A DNA stretch of 64,000 bases from the NCBI RefSeq assembly GCF_015169395.1, contig NZ_CP063458.1:5518001-5582000 (forward strand). Direction: 5' to 3'. Numbering within the stretch: the stretch's first letter is position 1; every line of letters begins with the position of its first letter. This stretch comes from Humisphaera borealis. Its GTDB lineage: Bacteria > Planctomycetota > Phycisphaerae > Tepidisphaerales > Tepidisphaeraceae. The notes under the pieces are model-generated. The model did not search any database. It saw only the letters and a program-made list of their open reading frames with translations, and had not been told where the DNA came from. Made by a program: the position numbers and the translations under genes. Shown piece by piece: positions 31,609 through 40,543 of this stretch.

Positions 31609-32549
31609 TCAGTTTCGCTTCGCCAACTCGCCAACGGTCCCGATGGGCGACTCGCAGAGCGTGCCTGACTTCGAGTCGTACACGTACACCAGGCGGTCCA
31701 GCTGGCCGCGGGTGTCGGCGTAGTATCGATAGAGTTCGACGTTCTTCGCCCCCAGATCGGCGGCACGGATGATCCGGGCATCATCCGGCCACGGCACGTC
31801 GACCGTATAGACAGGTTCCCCCGCGCGGATGGAAGTCGACAGGTCGAGCTTAAAGTGCACGATCGCACGCTTGGAGGGGCCGAGACGAGCTGACAGGTCA
31901 TCGAGCAGCACCTGAACGTACACCACCTCGCTTCCGGGAAAGATCGTGTGGTCTCGTTGCTTCGGATTGATCTCCGGAAGTGGGCGACGGCCCAGAATGG
32001 AATGCCTAACCAGACCGCCGGCACGTAGAAAAGTGCGGTACTTGGGAAGTATATCGAGCTGTACGTGGGATCGACCAGAAGGTTGAGTGTGTCGAAGAAC
32101 GGGCGGATTTCCGGCGGGTGCGGGGCGTGCCACAGGTAGCCCGCCGCGAGCATTCGCGCCTGGATGAGATAGCTGAACTCATCTGAGAGGCGCTGTTCGA
32201 GGAACGTCCCCTGCCAGGTCGCGGTCGTCAGCAGGTATCCACTGGAGAGAAGACCGACGGCTACGGCAGCCCGCGTCGCAGTTTTTGGGGTGGGATGGCG
32301 GACGCGATCGAATAGCCGGAGGATTGCCCGCCGCAAGGCGGGAACCCATGCGGCAATCGCAGCAGCCAGGACGAGCACGGCGGGTCTCCACCCACCAAAC
32401 TCCGCCCTTAGATTGAACACCCAAAAGGCAGCACCGATCGCAAGCAGCAGCGCGACCACACAGGGCCGCGATGTGCCACGGGCGGCGACCAAGACCGGGG
32501 TATCCGGAGCCGTGCCATCGATCGGCTTGTTGCTCGACTGCCTCGCCAT
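31609..32549 (-). pseudogene. Membrane glycosyltransferase-like gene with internal deletion and frameshift
   Basis: The 5' part, from ATG 32549, encodes a membrane protein with CVVALLLAIGAAFWVFNL, AVLVLAAAIAAWVPALRR and AVAVGLLSSGYLLTTATW. It continues to YFPSTALFYVPAVWLGIPFW, the start of a multi-pass region. Near 31975-31995 the coherent sequence shifts to another frame, which reads TIFPGSEVVYVQVLLDDLSA, DVPWPDDARIIRAADLGAKN and LVYVYDSKSGTLCE to a stop at 31609. The intact relative would have several more membrane segments between these parts, so ~600 nt or more seem lost. The first part resembles ArnT/PMT-like (GT39-type) proteins of planctomycetes (inferred). Confidence 0.7.
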
Positions 32550-32613
32550 CGCGCGGCGACTATAGAATCGGGCGTGACCCGCCGCCACTCGCAACGCAGC
32601 AGCGCGTACGTCC

Positions 32614-33279
32614 TCACACCTTCGACGACGCCTTGGAGTACATCAGCGACAGGATTTCCGATCGGCTGGCCGAGTTTTCCTTGAAGATACCGCGGAGCGC
32701 ACTGGTCACCATCGTGCTGCCGTGCTTCTTGGCCCCGCGAATGGTCATGCAGGTGTGGACGGCTTCAATGACGCATGCCGACCCGATCGGGCTGAGTTCT
32801 TCCATGATCGCGTCGGCGATCTGTGTCGTCAGTCGTTCCTGGACCTGCGGGCGGCGTGCGAACCCTTCGACAAGCCGGGCCAGCTTGCTCAGGCCGACGA
32901 CTTTGCCATCGGGAAGATAAGCAACGTGGGCCCGCCCGGTGAACGGAAGCAAATGGTGCTCGCAAAGGCTGTGGAACTCGATGTCGCGAAGCAGGACGAC
33001 TTCATCGTACCGCTCGTTGAACACGGTCTTCAGATGGCGTCGGGGGTCATCCTGCAGCCCGGCCATCAGTTCGCCGTAGGCCCGGGCGACGCGGTTGGGC
33101 GTCTTGATCAGGCCCTCGCGGTCGGGGTCCTCGCCGACGGCGATCAGGATTTCGCGGACGGCGTGCTCGATGCGTGGGATGTCCACCTTCGCCGGCGCCA
33201 TGTTGGCCGATTTCGGCTCCGTGGCGTCGTCTTCGTCTTCGAGGTCGTGGGGGTCGATGTCGCGGCGGATCGAAGCCAT
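32614..33279 (-). CDS. folE: GTP cyclohydrolase I
   Basis: 221 aa. It converts GTP to 7,8-dihydroneopterin triphosphate, the first step of folate or pterin synthesis. Key stretches are [53 protein letters not shown] (zinc Cys and His) and [14 protein letters not shown], with [17 protein letters not shown] supplying the last zinc Cys. The N-terminal ~30 residues are acidic and of no known function. The end is typical: [15 protein letters not shown]. It is a complete gene, and the broken membrane-protein gene lies downstream on the same strand. Confidence 0.97.
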   Translation of the reverse strand: MASIRRDIDPHDLEDEDDATEPKSANMAPAKVDIPRIEHAVREILIAVGEDPDREGLIKTPNRVARAYGELMAGLQDDPRRHLKTVFNERYDEVVLLRDIEFHSLCEHHLLPFTGRAHVAYLPDGKVVGLSKLARLVEGFARRPQVQERLTTQIADAIMEELSPIGSACVIEAVHTCMTIRGAKKHGSTMVTSALRGIFKENSASRSEILSLMYSKASSKV

Positions 33280-33388
33280 CAGCGGGTTCTCCGGAAAGTG
33301 CGTTACGAAAGCGGCGACCGCATTATAGGCAAGCGAGCGCTGCGGTCTTGCTGGCTGCTATGATGTCTGAAAGAACCCGAACCACCCG

Positions 33389-33868
33389 ATGCTCCATCTG
33401 ACCGAAGACCAATCCCGCCAATTCGCAGAACAGGTACTGGCCGCCGCCGGCCGTCCAGAGGTCCTGGCGGCGGTGGGGGAGATCTACACCCGCGTACAGG
33501 CCGAGATCGATGCCCGACAGCCGGTCTGTCAGATTTCCGGCAGGTGTTGCCGGTTCGAGTCGTTCGGACACCGCCTGTTCGTCACGACAGCCGAGATGGC
33601 GGCGTTTCGGCGGCAGCTGCCCGTCCCAGCACCTGCGGCAATCCGGTGGGACGGCACTGGCTGCCCGTACCAGATCGCCGGTCGGTGCGGCGTACACGGA
33701 ATTCGCCCATTCGGGTGCCGGATTTTCTTCTGCGACGCCACCAGCACCGCGTGGCAGCAGGCCCAGTACGAGCAATTTCATGCTGAAATCCGCTCGCTTC
33801 ACGGGCGGTTTGAAATCCCCTATTTTTACGTGGAATGGCGCGAGGCGATCCGTGCGGTGGGCGTCTAG
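33389..33868 (+). CDS. YkgJ-type cysteine-cluster protein
   Basis: 159 aa. The cysteine pattern is QPVCQISGRCCRFESFG, then GCPYQIAGRCGVHGIRPFGC and RIFFCDATST. This is the YkgJ/UPF0153 arrangement: C-x5-CC near the N-terminus, then C-x7-C-x8-C-x4-C, believed to bind zinc or an Fe-S cluster. The function of this family is not established. The N-terminal ~45 residues are helical. The start is an ATG at 33389. It is divergent from folE. Confidence 0.85.
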   Translation: MLHLTEDQSRQFAEQVLAAAGRPEVLAAVGEIYTRVQAEIDARQPVCQISGRCCRFESFGHRLFVTTAEMAAFRRQLPVPAPAAIRWDGTGCPYQIAGRCGVHGIRPFGCRIFFCDATSTAWQQAQYEQFHAEIRSLHGRFEIPYFYVEWREAIRAVGV

Positions 33869-34044
33869 GGGTCGCCCAGACGCTTCCATGCGCTTCCGGA
33901 AAGAATGGTTTTGACTCGCTAGAGTCGCCCCGTTACAACATATCTCGGCGGCAGGAGCGATTGGGTACATCAGCTCCGCCCTTTCATCGAACGTCGCATT
34001 TGTGTTCGACGTCGATACCCCCAAGCGGTTCTCGAGGCGACTCC

Positions 34045-34251
34045 ATGACCAAGCTGCTCTCGCTACTCTCGTTGCTTGCCCTGACCCTCCTTGCCGGTGG
34101 TTGCCTGGCACCGCCAGCCTACACCCCGGTCGAGCGATATCAGCAGATTGGTCGCAATTGGGACTACGAAGGCCAGCAGGCGGTCGAGGACTGGGACCAT
34201 ATCGCGCTGCTTCGCCCGGCCAGCCGGCTGACGATCTGGAGCGTGCGGTAA
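34045..34251 (+). CDS. Small lipoprotein
   Basis: 68 aa from the ATG at 34045 (GAGG lies ten nt upstream). The signal peptide is LLSLLSLLALTLLAGGC with lipobox L-A-G-G-C at residues 16-20; the Cys would be lipidated. The mature part reads APPAYTPVERYQQIGRNWDY and QQAVEDWDHIALLRPASRLT. Many planctomycetes carry similar short lipoproteins ending in 'R.S.LT.W.'; the role is unknown. A longer in-frame start at 33835 would abolish the lipoprotein leader. A strong terminator follows. Confidence 0.78.
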   Translation: MTKLLSLLSLLALTLLAGGCLAPPAYTPVERYQQIGRNWDYEGQQAVEDWDHIALLRPASRLTIWSVR

Positions 34252-34295
34252 TTACGCTTACCCTGCTTCGTTCGTAATTCTTAGACAGATCAAAT

Positions 34296-34329
34296 GGCCC
34301 GTCTCCGTTCGGAGACGGGCCGTTCTTTT
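34296..34329 (+). terminator. Rho-independent terminator after the lipoprotein gene
   Basis: GGCCCGTCTCCG, a TTCG loop and its complement GGAGACGGGCC span 34296-34321, followed by GTTCTTTT. The stem has 11 perfect pairs with a stable UUCG tetraloop. Confidence 0.92.
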
Positions 34330-34373
34330 GTCCACCGGGATCGATGCCGTTGTGGTGCAGCCCGCACCGTTAT

Positions 34374-34553
34374 TCAGGCCACCATTCGGTCGCGGTTGCG
34401 ATCGGTTGGAACCGGTCGAGGCTGGCGCTGCCGGGCGGCGTTAAGGTGTTCGAGGTACTGCCGAAGCGCCGGCACGTCGAACCCACTCAGAAACTTGAGC
34501 GTGGCCGACGGGTTCAGCTTGCAGATGGCATCAATCAGTTGACGTTTCTCCAT
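34374..34553 (-). CDS. Small planctomycete protein, EKRQLI...RQYLEHL type
   Basis: 59 aa, ATG at 34553. It reads MEKRQLIDAICKLNPSAT, LKFLSGFDVPALRQYLEHL and then an Arg/Pro-rich tail. Short proteins of this pattern recur in planctomycete genomes (from memory), and their role is unknown; the fold is probably a small helical bundle. A long in-frame extension upstream exists but has poor composition. I place it on the pattern and on its normal codon use; confidence is moderate. Confidence 0.6.
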   Translation of the reverse strand: MEKRQLIDAICKLNPSATLKFLSGFDVPALRQYLEHLNAARQRQPRPVPTDRNRDRMVA

Positions 34554-34816
34554 GGTCAAACTACTTTCGGTTCGAAAGAACGAGAGCCGAAGTGACGGCC
34601 GGCGAATCGTGACTCCGAAGAGGCGGATCGCTGGCCTGACGTTCGGCAAGGAAGGCGGAGGTTGTTCATCGAAGCGGGTTGGCACCGTCCTTGATCGGAC
34701 CGGTTGCCATCGTTGCTTGAAACCTCCTTGAACCGGGTCACCCCAATTCAGGATCCACCCCCCAGGGCGATCGTCCGATAAGCCCGGCGACGATCTGGCG
34801 GTGTGGCGTGAGCTGT

Positions 34817-35545
34817 ATGCAGGACGCACCCCCTTCAAACTCTGCTCCCGCAACTCCCCTCGAGTACGCCTCCGGTCCCGGCATCGAAGGCCTGAGGAAG
34901 ATGTCCACCACCGCAGGACTGGGCAGCGGTGACTACGCCGCCGTCAATACGCTGGCGGTGGTGGCGTTCGTCGGGTCGCTGCTGGGCTGCCTCGCTTTGC
35001 TTGCCGACCTGCTCGTTGTGATTCCTGTGGCGGCAGTCGTTTGTGCCGTGATCGCGCTGCGGCAGATCGCCGCCAGCAATGGCACACAGGCAGGGCGATG
35101 GGCCGGCATTCTCGCAATTGTGATCGGCGTTGGTGTCGTCGGGATCCTTGTCGGCTCGCGCATTTACGTCAGTGTTCAGAACAAGCCCGACCAGCAGCAG
35201 GTGCTTTCAATCATTTCAGAGTTCGACAAGCGAATCGGCGGCCGCGACTACGCCGGCGCCTATCAACTGACCACGCCGCAGTTCCGGTCGCGCGTCAGTG
35301 AGCAGAGCTTCGTTCAGAAGATGCTGCAGTTCGAGGCCAACGCCGACACGGGCGGCGTCGCCGGGGTCACCTGGAACGGCACGCCCATCGAGTACCAGGA
35401 CGACCCCCAGTCGAGCCTGAAAACGGCCTGGGTGGGAACGGTCTTCCGGTATCGCACGACGCTTCCGCCGAACCGCATCCCGGTCAGTTTCGCCCGGCAG
35501 GACGGGAAGTGGGGCATCAATGACATCCCGGCGCTGTTCAAGTAA
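34817..35545 (+). CDS. DUF4190-like membrane protein with a C-terminal extracellular domain
   Basis: 242 aa from the ATG at 34817; a GTG at 34808 is an alternative. Two membrane helices at residues ~45-115 (NTLAVVAFVGSLLGCLALLA, WAGILAIVIGVGVVGILVG) enclose AAVVCAVIALRQIAASNGTQ. This is the DUF4190 layout, including the G-x-x-x-A-L-x-x-I step. The C-terminal ~125 residues (QQQVLSIISEFDKRIGGRDY, then AGAYQLTTPQFRSRVSEQSF) form an extracytoplasmic domain like DUF4864/DUF3887-type NTF2-like modules. Function unknown. It stands alone and converges on the CYTH-domain gene. Confidence 0.75.
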   Translation: MQDAPPSNSAPATPLEYASGPGIEGLRKMSTTAGLGSGDYAAVNTLAVVAFVGSLLGCLALLADLLVVIPVAAVVCAVIALRQIAASNGTQAGRWAGILAIVIGVGVVGILVGSRIYVSVQNKPDQQQVLSIISEFDKRIGGRDYAGAYQLTTPQFRSRVSEQSFVQKMLQFEANADTGGVAGVTWNGTPIEYQDDPQSSLKTAWVGTVFRYRTTLPPNRIPVSFARQDGKWGINDIPALFK

Positions 35546-35560
35546 TGGACGTCTGATCTG

Positions 35561-36106
35561 TCAGCCGAGCATGTCCGAGTAGGAGCCCGCGATCGTCGCT
35601 GCGGGATCGATCGCCAAGGCGTCGCACAAAGCCACAAGCCGTTGTTGGCTCGCCGCCTCGTCGGCCGCGGGGTCTTCGGCGGAGGGGTTCAGGACGGCTT
35701 CAAACTCCAGGAACGACCCGAGTCCGTCCACGTCATCCAGGTGAATCCGCACATTCTCCCATAGCAGCAGCTCCCGCCGCTTTCTGACCACCACCCGCAC
35801 GCCCAGCGCACTGGCGAGCACCGCCTTCATTGAAGCGGCGTTCGGCACCGGTGATACCGTGTAGTCGCTCCCGCGAAAGCCGATGTCGTCGGCCCGCTGG
35901 TAGGCGATCAATTCCGCAGTGTTTGTCACGGCTCCGTTCGGCAGCGTCTCGATGATCTCACGCAGTTTCAGCCGGCCGCTGGAGCATGTGAAATAGGTGT
36001 CGGTTTGAACGAGGGCCGCGGACGACCTGGCCCCAAGGCGACGAAGCGTCTCCCGCCGCGAATCGGTGAGTACAAACGGCACTTTGAGTTCGATGTTTCG
36101 GGGCAT
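35561..36106 (-). CDS. CYTH domain protein (class IV adenylate cyclase/ThTPase-like)
   Basis: 181 aa, ATG at 36106. The N-terminal RNIELKVPF is the start of the CYTH triphosphate tunnel (the E-x-K part of ExExK). TDTYFTCSSGRLKLREI gives the tunnel Arg and Lys, and VVVRKRRELLLWENVRIHLD with LGSFLEFEAVLN gives the second half with E-F-E. These features fit CyaB/ThTPase-type enzymes, which act on ATP or thiamine triphosphate with metal. Which substrate is used cannot be read here. A longer start at 36160 adds 18 residues without a ribosome binding site. Confidence 0.85.
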   Translation of the reverse strand: MPRNIELKVPFVLTDSRRETLRRLGARSSAALVQTDTYFTCSSGRLKLREIIETLPNGAVTNTAELIAYQRADDIGFRGSDYTVSPVPNAASMKAVLASALGVRVVVRKRRELLLWENVRIHLDDVDGLGSFLEFEAVLNPSAEDPAADEAASQQRLVALCDALAIDPAATIAGSYSDMLG

Positions 36107-36208
36107 CCGTTGATCGTAACGATTGGCCCGTAATGTCGCAGCCGTTCCCGCGTTATCCAAGACGACCGCCGTGCGGTCGCATCCTCAAACCGTTGCCCCG
36201 GAGCGTCT

Positions 36209-37000
36209 ATGTATCGCGCAGCTCTTTGCCTGATCGCATTTCTGATCGTTTCGGTCCCGGTCGTTGCCGGCGAACCCGCGCGGCAAACCTGGTCCGTTGA
36301 CGGCGTCGAACGCGAGGGCCTGGTCTATGCCCCGGAGTCGGCCAAAAAGAGCCCGACGCCGATCGTGTTCGTTTTCCACGGTCACGGCGGATCGATGAAG
36401 AACGCCGCCCGGCAGTTTCACATCCACGACCTGTGGCCCGAGGCGATTGCGGTCTACCTTCAGGGATTGAACACGCCCGGCAGACTGACCGACCCCGAAG
36501 GCAAGAAGCCGGGCTGGCAGTCGGGCCCGGGTGATCAGGGGGACCGCGACCTCAAGCTGTTCGATACGGTCTTGAAGTCACTCAAGGAGACATACAAGGT
36601 CGATGAGAGCCGGATCTACTCGACCGGGCATTCCAACGGCGGCGGCTTCACATATTTGCTGTGGGCCGCGCGAGGCGAGGTGTTCGCGGCGATGGCTCCG
36701 TCCGCCGCGGCCGCGGCCAAGACGTCCAACCTGCTCAAGCCCAAGCCCGTCCTTCACCTGGCTGGCGAGACCGACCCGCTGGTCAAATACGAATGGCAGA
36801 AGGCGATGATGGACTACCTTCGGAAACTGAACGGCTGCGCCGCCGAGGGCAAGAAAGAGGGGGAGCGACTCACCGTTTATCCTTCGGCGACTGGTACACC
36901 AGTGGCAACATACATCCATCCCGGCGGGCATCAGTTCACACCGGATTCGCCGGCGGTGATCGTGAAGTTTTTGAAGGAGCAAGTGAAGCCAGTGAAGTGA
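36209..37000 (+). CDS. PHB-depolymerase-like (LpqC) esterase, exported
   Basis: 263 aa. The signal peptide is ALCLIAFLIVSVPVVAG. The alpha/beta-hydrolase core reads PIVFVFHGHGGSMKNAARQF (oxyanion loop), YSTGHSNGGGFTYLLWAARG with the nucleophile Ser, LAGETDPLV with Asp, and YIHPGGHQFTPDS with the catalytic His. This is the order seen in polyhydroxybutyrate depolymerase/feruloyl esterase-like LpqC proteins. The natural substrate is not clear: it could be an ester of a plant polymer or a storage polyester. Length is normal for the family. It converges on the large cytochrome gene, and the two family C repeats lie between them. Confidence 0.88.
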   Translation: MYRAALCLIAFLIVSVPVVAGEPARQTWSVDGVEREGLVYAPESAKKSPTPIVFVFHGHGGSMKNAARQFHIHDLWPEAIAVYLQGLNTPGRLTDPEGKKPGWQSGPGDQGDRDLKLFDTVLKSLKETYKVDESRIYSTGHSNGGGFTYLLWAARGEVFAAMAPSAAAAAKTSNLLKPKPVLHLAGETDPLVKYEWQKAMMDYLRKLNGCAAEGKKEGERLTVYPSATGTPVATYIHPGGHQFTPDSPAVIVKFLKEQVKPVK

Positions 37001-37001
37001 A

Positions 37002-37228
37002 CTCTCTCTCTGCGGTACTCGGGGGAGAGGGCCGGGGTGAGGGGCCGAACGTCGGGGGCCGTGGCGAGGCGAACACCGACCATCGAAAACTGAATGCTAA
37101 ATGCCGAACGCGGGAGAACGAACTCGAACATCGAATAGTCTTAGCCTTCGAAGCGATGTCCGGCTCCTGAGACGCCCTACGTTCGGCCCCTCACCCTAGC
37201 CCTCTCCCCTGAGTACAGGGGAGAGGGG
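37002..37228. repeat. Inverted pair of family C repeats
   Basis: Copy 2 at 37002-37053 (ends GAGGGGCCGAACGTC) and copy 3 at 37179-37228, in the opposite orientation (starts ACGTTCGGCCCCTCAC), enclose ~125 nt. Together they could form a very long stem. They lie between convergent stops at 37000 and 37236. A third copy is inside the MFS gene. Confidence 0.85.
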
Positions 37229-37235
37229 ACCAGAC

Positions 37236-40200
37236 CTACTTCGGCGGTTCGCGGGTCAACAGGAAAGCAACCAGGTCCCGGAACTCCTGTTCGCTCATCT
37301 GCTGCTCCAGTCCCTCCGGCATGAAGCTGATCTCCTGCACGCTAAGTTTCTGAAGATTCGACCGCGGGATGTTCATCGTTCGGGTCTGGTCCTTCAGGAC
37401 GATCTGCGATTCGGACTCTTCGACAAGCAGCCCGGAGACGACGTCGCCGTCCTTAAGCCTGGCGACATTCACGTAGTAGGGCTTGCCGATGACCAGGTTG
37501 GGGTCCAGGACGTTGGTGAGAATCGCCGTCACGTCATCCCGGCCGACGCCGGTGAGATCGGGGCCGAGCGTGCCGCCTTTGCCGTAGATCGTGTGGCACT
37601 GGGCACAGCGGGCTTCGAAGACTTTCCAGCCGGCGCTGGCGTTGCCCTTGCCTGCTTCGACCACCTTCTTCATCCTGTCGACAACCTTCACGCGTTCGGG
37701 ATCGCGCTCGGTCTTGATGGTGCCCCAGGCGGCCTCGAGGCGTTCGGCGACCTTGCTGTTGCCCAGCGCCTGGATCGACCGCGCATGGTTGCTCGTCAGG
37801 TCGCGCGACGGGATCGTCTTGTTCTCGATCGCGGTAAGCAGCGCCGACGCGCCGCCGAGCGAGCGCGTAAGCGTGTTGATCGCGGCCGGCTTCATCTCGG
37901 CCGGCAGGTTCGCATACAGCCCGACGATGGACTTTTCACCGCCCGAATTGCCGATGGCATCAATGGCGACCTGCCGCAGACAGATCGGGACATTGCCATC
38001 TCCGGCAAGGGCGGCGAACGCAGGAATGTTGCCGGCGGCCCTGGCGTCGCCGAGGGTGCGGGCAAGGCTCAGGCGGGCTTCGAGCGGTGCGGCGGCATCG
38101 GCGACAATGAGTCGGGCCGACTCGATCGCCTTGGCGTCGTTCCACCAGAGGGCGATGGTCGTCGCGGGGATGCGGGCCGCCGGCTCGCTGTCGTTGATGT
38201 ACTTCGTAATCGTTTGCCGCACTTCCGGCTTGATCGCCTTGGCGCGGTCCTCGATCGGCAGGCTGGCCAGCCCATCAACCAGGGTGGCCATCGCCTGGCC
38301 GGCCTTCTTGGGTTCGGGGGAGGCTTTCAAGTTCTTCACGACCTCGCCGACAATCGCATCGGCACCCTTGCCGCTGGTAGCAATCGCCTGCTTGATCCAC
38401 TTGACGGTCGTTTCACCGAACGCCTTCTCGACGTCGGGGATCGCCGCAAGCCCGTCGAGGATCGCCTGCCCCTTGCTCTCGGCGAGCGGGCGGAGGTTCA
38501 TGTAGGTGATGTGCGGGATGAGCGGGTCTTTGCCGTTGGCGGGGTCCTTGAGTAACGACAGCAGGATCGGCAGGGGGTCTTCCCGCGTCAGTCGGCCGGC
38601 GGCGATCGGAATCTGCACCCGCACCGACGGCGACGGATCCTTGGTGGCCATCTCGATAAGCTTCTGAGCAATCGGCTGCGGCGCGCGACCGGCATTGCCA
38701 ACGGCCCGAACAGCCCAGGCACGAACGGTTTCATCCGAGTGAGACAACAGCTTCTGGAGCAGGTCTGCATCGATCGTGTTCTGGCTCACCAGGAGCCACA
38801 GGGCGTGCATCGCCGCGTTGTTGGCGGTGTTGGGGCCTGTCGCGAGCTTTGCGATCTTCTCGAACATCGGCGGATCCATCAGCAACTGGTGCCGCTCGTT
38901 CAGCAGCCGCTGCGCGGTCCTTCGCCACCAGACGTTGGGATGATCCAGTGCCGCCAGCAGTTCATCGGATGATGCCTTGGCCAGGTCGAACGGTTTAGCC
39001 CGCGGCGTATTGTTATGGCTGATGCGGTAGATGCGGCCCTTCAAGCGGTCGAGTCCCTGGGGGTCGCGGTTGGCGTCCTGATAGCAGTGATAGCGGTCGT
39101 ACCAGTCCATGACATAGATGCAGCCGTCGGGGCCGATCTTCTGTGCCACAGGCATGAACCAGGCGTCGTTGGCCTGCAGGAAATCGAGGCTCCCCATCTC
39201 GTCGGACAGGGGCGACTTGTCTTCCTTCCCGCCGGGGGCTTTGACGGTGGACTGTCGATAGGTGCTGCCGTTGCGCGATAGCACGTCCTGGTTCAACGCC
39301 GAGCCGTGCAGGTTGCCCATGATCAGCCGGCCGCGGTACTCCTCGGGATAGGCGTCGGCATCGTAGATGCAAAGCCCGGCATACGCCGCCGCCTGATGCC
39401 GCTGCGTGGTGATCGACGGCAACTTGGCCATCTGCACGTTCGGGGGATAGGCACCGCCCTGACGGTGGTAGTAGCCCGACTGCGTCATGTGGAACATGTG
39501 GTCGATGACGCAACAGGAGATGAACCACTCGCCGGCGCGGTTGTAGTCGAGGCCCCAGGGGTTGCTGGTGCCTTCGGCGAAGAGCTCGAACCGCTTCGTC
39601 GGCGGGTGATACCGCCAGATGGCGCAGCTGAAGTTGTAGACTTTTTCGCTGGCAGGGTCTTTGACGGTGGCGGGGTTGAACACGCCGTTCATCCCGTAGA
39701 GCCAACCGTCGGGGCCCCAGGTCAGGCTGTTGGGCAGTTCGTGCGTGTCGGCGCGGCCGAAGCCGGTAAGGATGACGGTTTCCTTGTCCGCGACGTCGTC
39801 GCCGTTGGTGTCCTCGAGGAAGAGGATGTCAGGCGCGTTGGTGACATAGACGCCGCCGTTCCCGTGGACGACGCCGCACGGAATATTCAGTCCGTCTTTG
39901 AAGATTGTGGCCTTGTCCATTTTCCCGTCGCCGTCGGTGTCGGTCAGGATCTTGACGCGATCCTGTCCTTTGCCACTGGGCTTGCGGGGGTACTCGATGG
40001 ATTCCGTGACCCAGATGCGGCCACGGTCGTCCCACGTGAAACTGGTGGGGTTGACCACCAGCGGTTCCTCGGCGACGCATTCGACTTTGAAACCGGCGGG
40101 CATTTCCATCTTTGCAATCGCCTCGGCCGACGAGAGCGCCGGCCCCGGCGGGGCTTTCTGGGCATGAGGGATGACGTCCTTGGGCGCCGGTTTGGGCGCA

Positions 40201-40283
40201 TCGGCAGCGAAAGCGGTCAACCCCGCCGCAAGCAGACCAGCCGCGACGGCTACGGATGCGACGATAACCTTCGAAGTTTTCAT
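37236..40283 (-). CDS. PVC-type membrane-bound dehydrogenase/HEAT/cytochrome c protein
   Basis: 1015 aa. The ATG at 40283 has GAGGAA upstream. The signal peptide is KVIVASVAVAAGLLAAGLTA. Residues ~50-430 form a glucose/sorbosone-dehydrogenase-like beta-propeller: FTWDDRGRIWVTESIEYPRK, HGNGGVYVTNAPDILFLED, LTWGPDGWLYGMNGVF and GCIYVMDWYDRYHCYQDANR. Residues ~470-870 are HEAT-like helical repeats. A cytochrome c domain follows, with CAQCHTIYGKGGTLGPDLTG at about 895. A PVC heme-binding C-terminus ends the protein (VARLKDGDVVSGLLVEESES, MPEGLEQQMSEQEFRDLVAF). The sugar or alcohol substrate is unknown; electrons probably go to a periplasmic acceptor. Confidence 0.92.
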   Translation of the reverse strand: MKTSKVIVASVAVAAGLLAAGLTAFAADAPKPAPKDVIPHAQKAPPGPALSSAEAIAKMEMPAGFKVECVAEEPLVVNPTSFTWDDRGRIWVTESIEYPRKPSGKGQDRVKILTDTDGDGKMDKATIFKDGLNIPCGVVHGNGGVYVTNAPDILFLEDTNGDDVADKETVILTGFGRADTHELPNSLTWGPDGWLYGMNGVFNPATVKDPASEKVYNFSCAIWRYHPPTKRFELFAEGTSNPWGLDYNRAGEWFISCCVIDHMFHMTQSGYYHRQGGAYPPNVQMAKLPSITTQRHQAAAYAGLCIYDADAYPEEYRGRLIMGNLHGSALNQDVLSRNGSTYRQSTVKAPGGKEDKSPLSDEMGSLDFLQANDAWFMPVAQKIGPDGCIYVMDWYDRYHCYQDANRDPQGLDRLKGRIYRISHNNTPRAKPFDLAKASSDELLAALDHPNVWWRRTAQRLLNERHQLLMDPPMFEKIAKLATGPNTANNAAMHALWLLVSQNTIDADLLQKLLSHSDETVRAWAVRAVGNAGRAPQPIAQKLIEMATKDPSPSVRVQIPIAAGRLTREDPLPILLSLLKDPANGKDPLIPHITYMNLRPLAESKGQAILDGLAAIPDVEKAFGETTVKWIKQAIATSGKGADAIVGEVVKNLKASPEPKKAGQAMATLVDGLASLPIEDRAKAIKPEVRQTITKYINDSEPAARIPATTIALWWNDAKAIESARLIVADAAAPLEARLSLARTLGDARAAGNIPAFAALAGDGNVPICLRQVAIDAIGNSGGEKSIVGLYANLPAEMKPAAINTLTRSLGGASALLTAIENKTIPSRDLTSNHARSIQALGNSKVAERLEAAWGTIKTERDPERVKVVDRMKKVVEAGKGNASAGWKVFEARCAQCHTIYGKGGTLGPDLTGVGRDDVTAILTNVLDPNLVIGKPYYVNVARLKDGDVVSGLLVEESESQIVLKDQTRTMNIPRSNLQKLSVQEISFMPEGLEQQMSEQEFRDLVAFLLTREPPK

Positions 40284-40321
40284 TGACGTTTCCTCGTGAG
40301 CCCCAAAGTCATCAATACGTC

Positions 40322-40410
40322 GGGTGCCATGGACTGCGGTACTCCGCTGCCCGTGGTCCGATTTCACCGCGCCAGCCCGCCACGGGCAGGCAATCCTCTC
40401 CATTGGCAGT
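40322..40410. repeat. Palindromic repeat, family B, decayed copy 3
   Basis: GGGTGCCATGGACTGCGG and GCTGCCCGTGG near 40322-40355 are answered by CCACGGGCAGGCAATCC and CCATTGGCA at 40379-40409. It resembles copies at 8117 and 61100 but with more mismatches. It lies in the 260 nt gap between the cytochrome gene and the TIM-barrel gene. Confidence 0.65.
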
Positions 40411-40543
40411 CCGGCCCGAATACGTTAACCGCGCCAAGGACTGACCGGAACAACCTACTGGACACTACCGCCGCTGTTCGGTCCAATTTACGCACCGGCG
40501 AACGAATCTTCGCAACCTCTCAGCGGCGGAAGGAAAATCTCTC

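Noticed and set aside
31434-31990. C-terminal part of the 386 aa frame over the broken membrane gene
   Set aside because: After about 31990 its composition turns to Ser/Arg/Thr-rich noise, while another frame carries coherent sequence.
40284-40403. Upstream start of the cytochrome gene
   Set aside because: The extra 40 residues read intergenic repeat; ATG 40283 has GAGGAA and begins the signal peptide.
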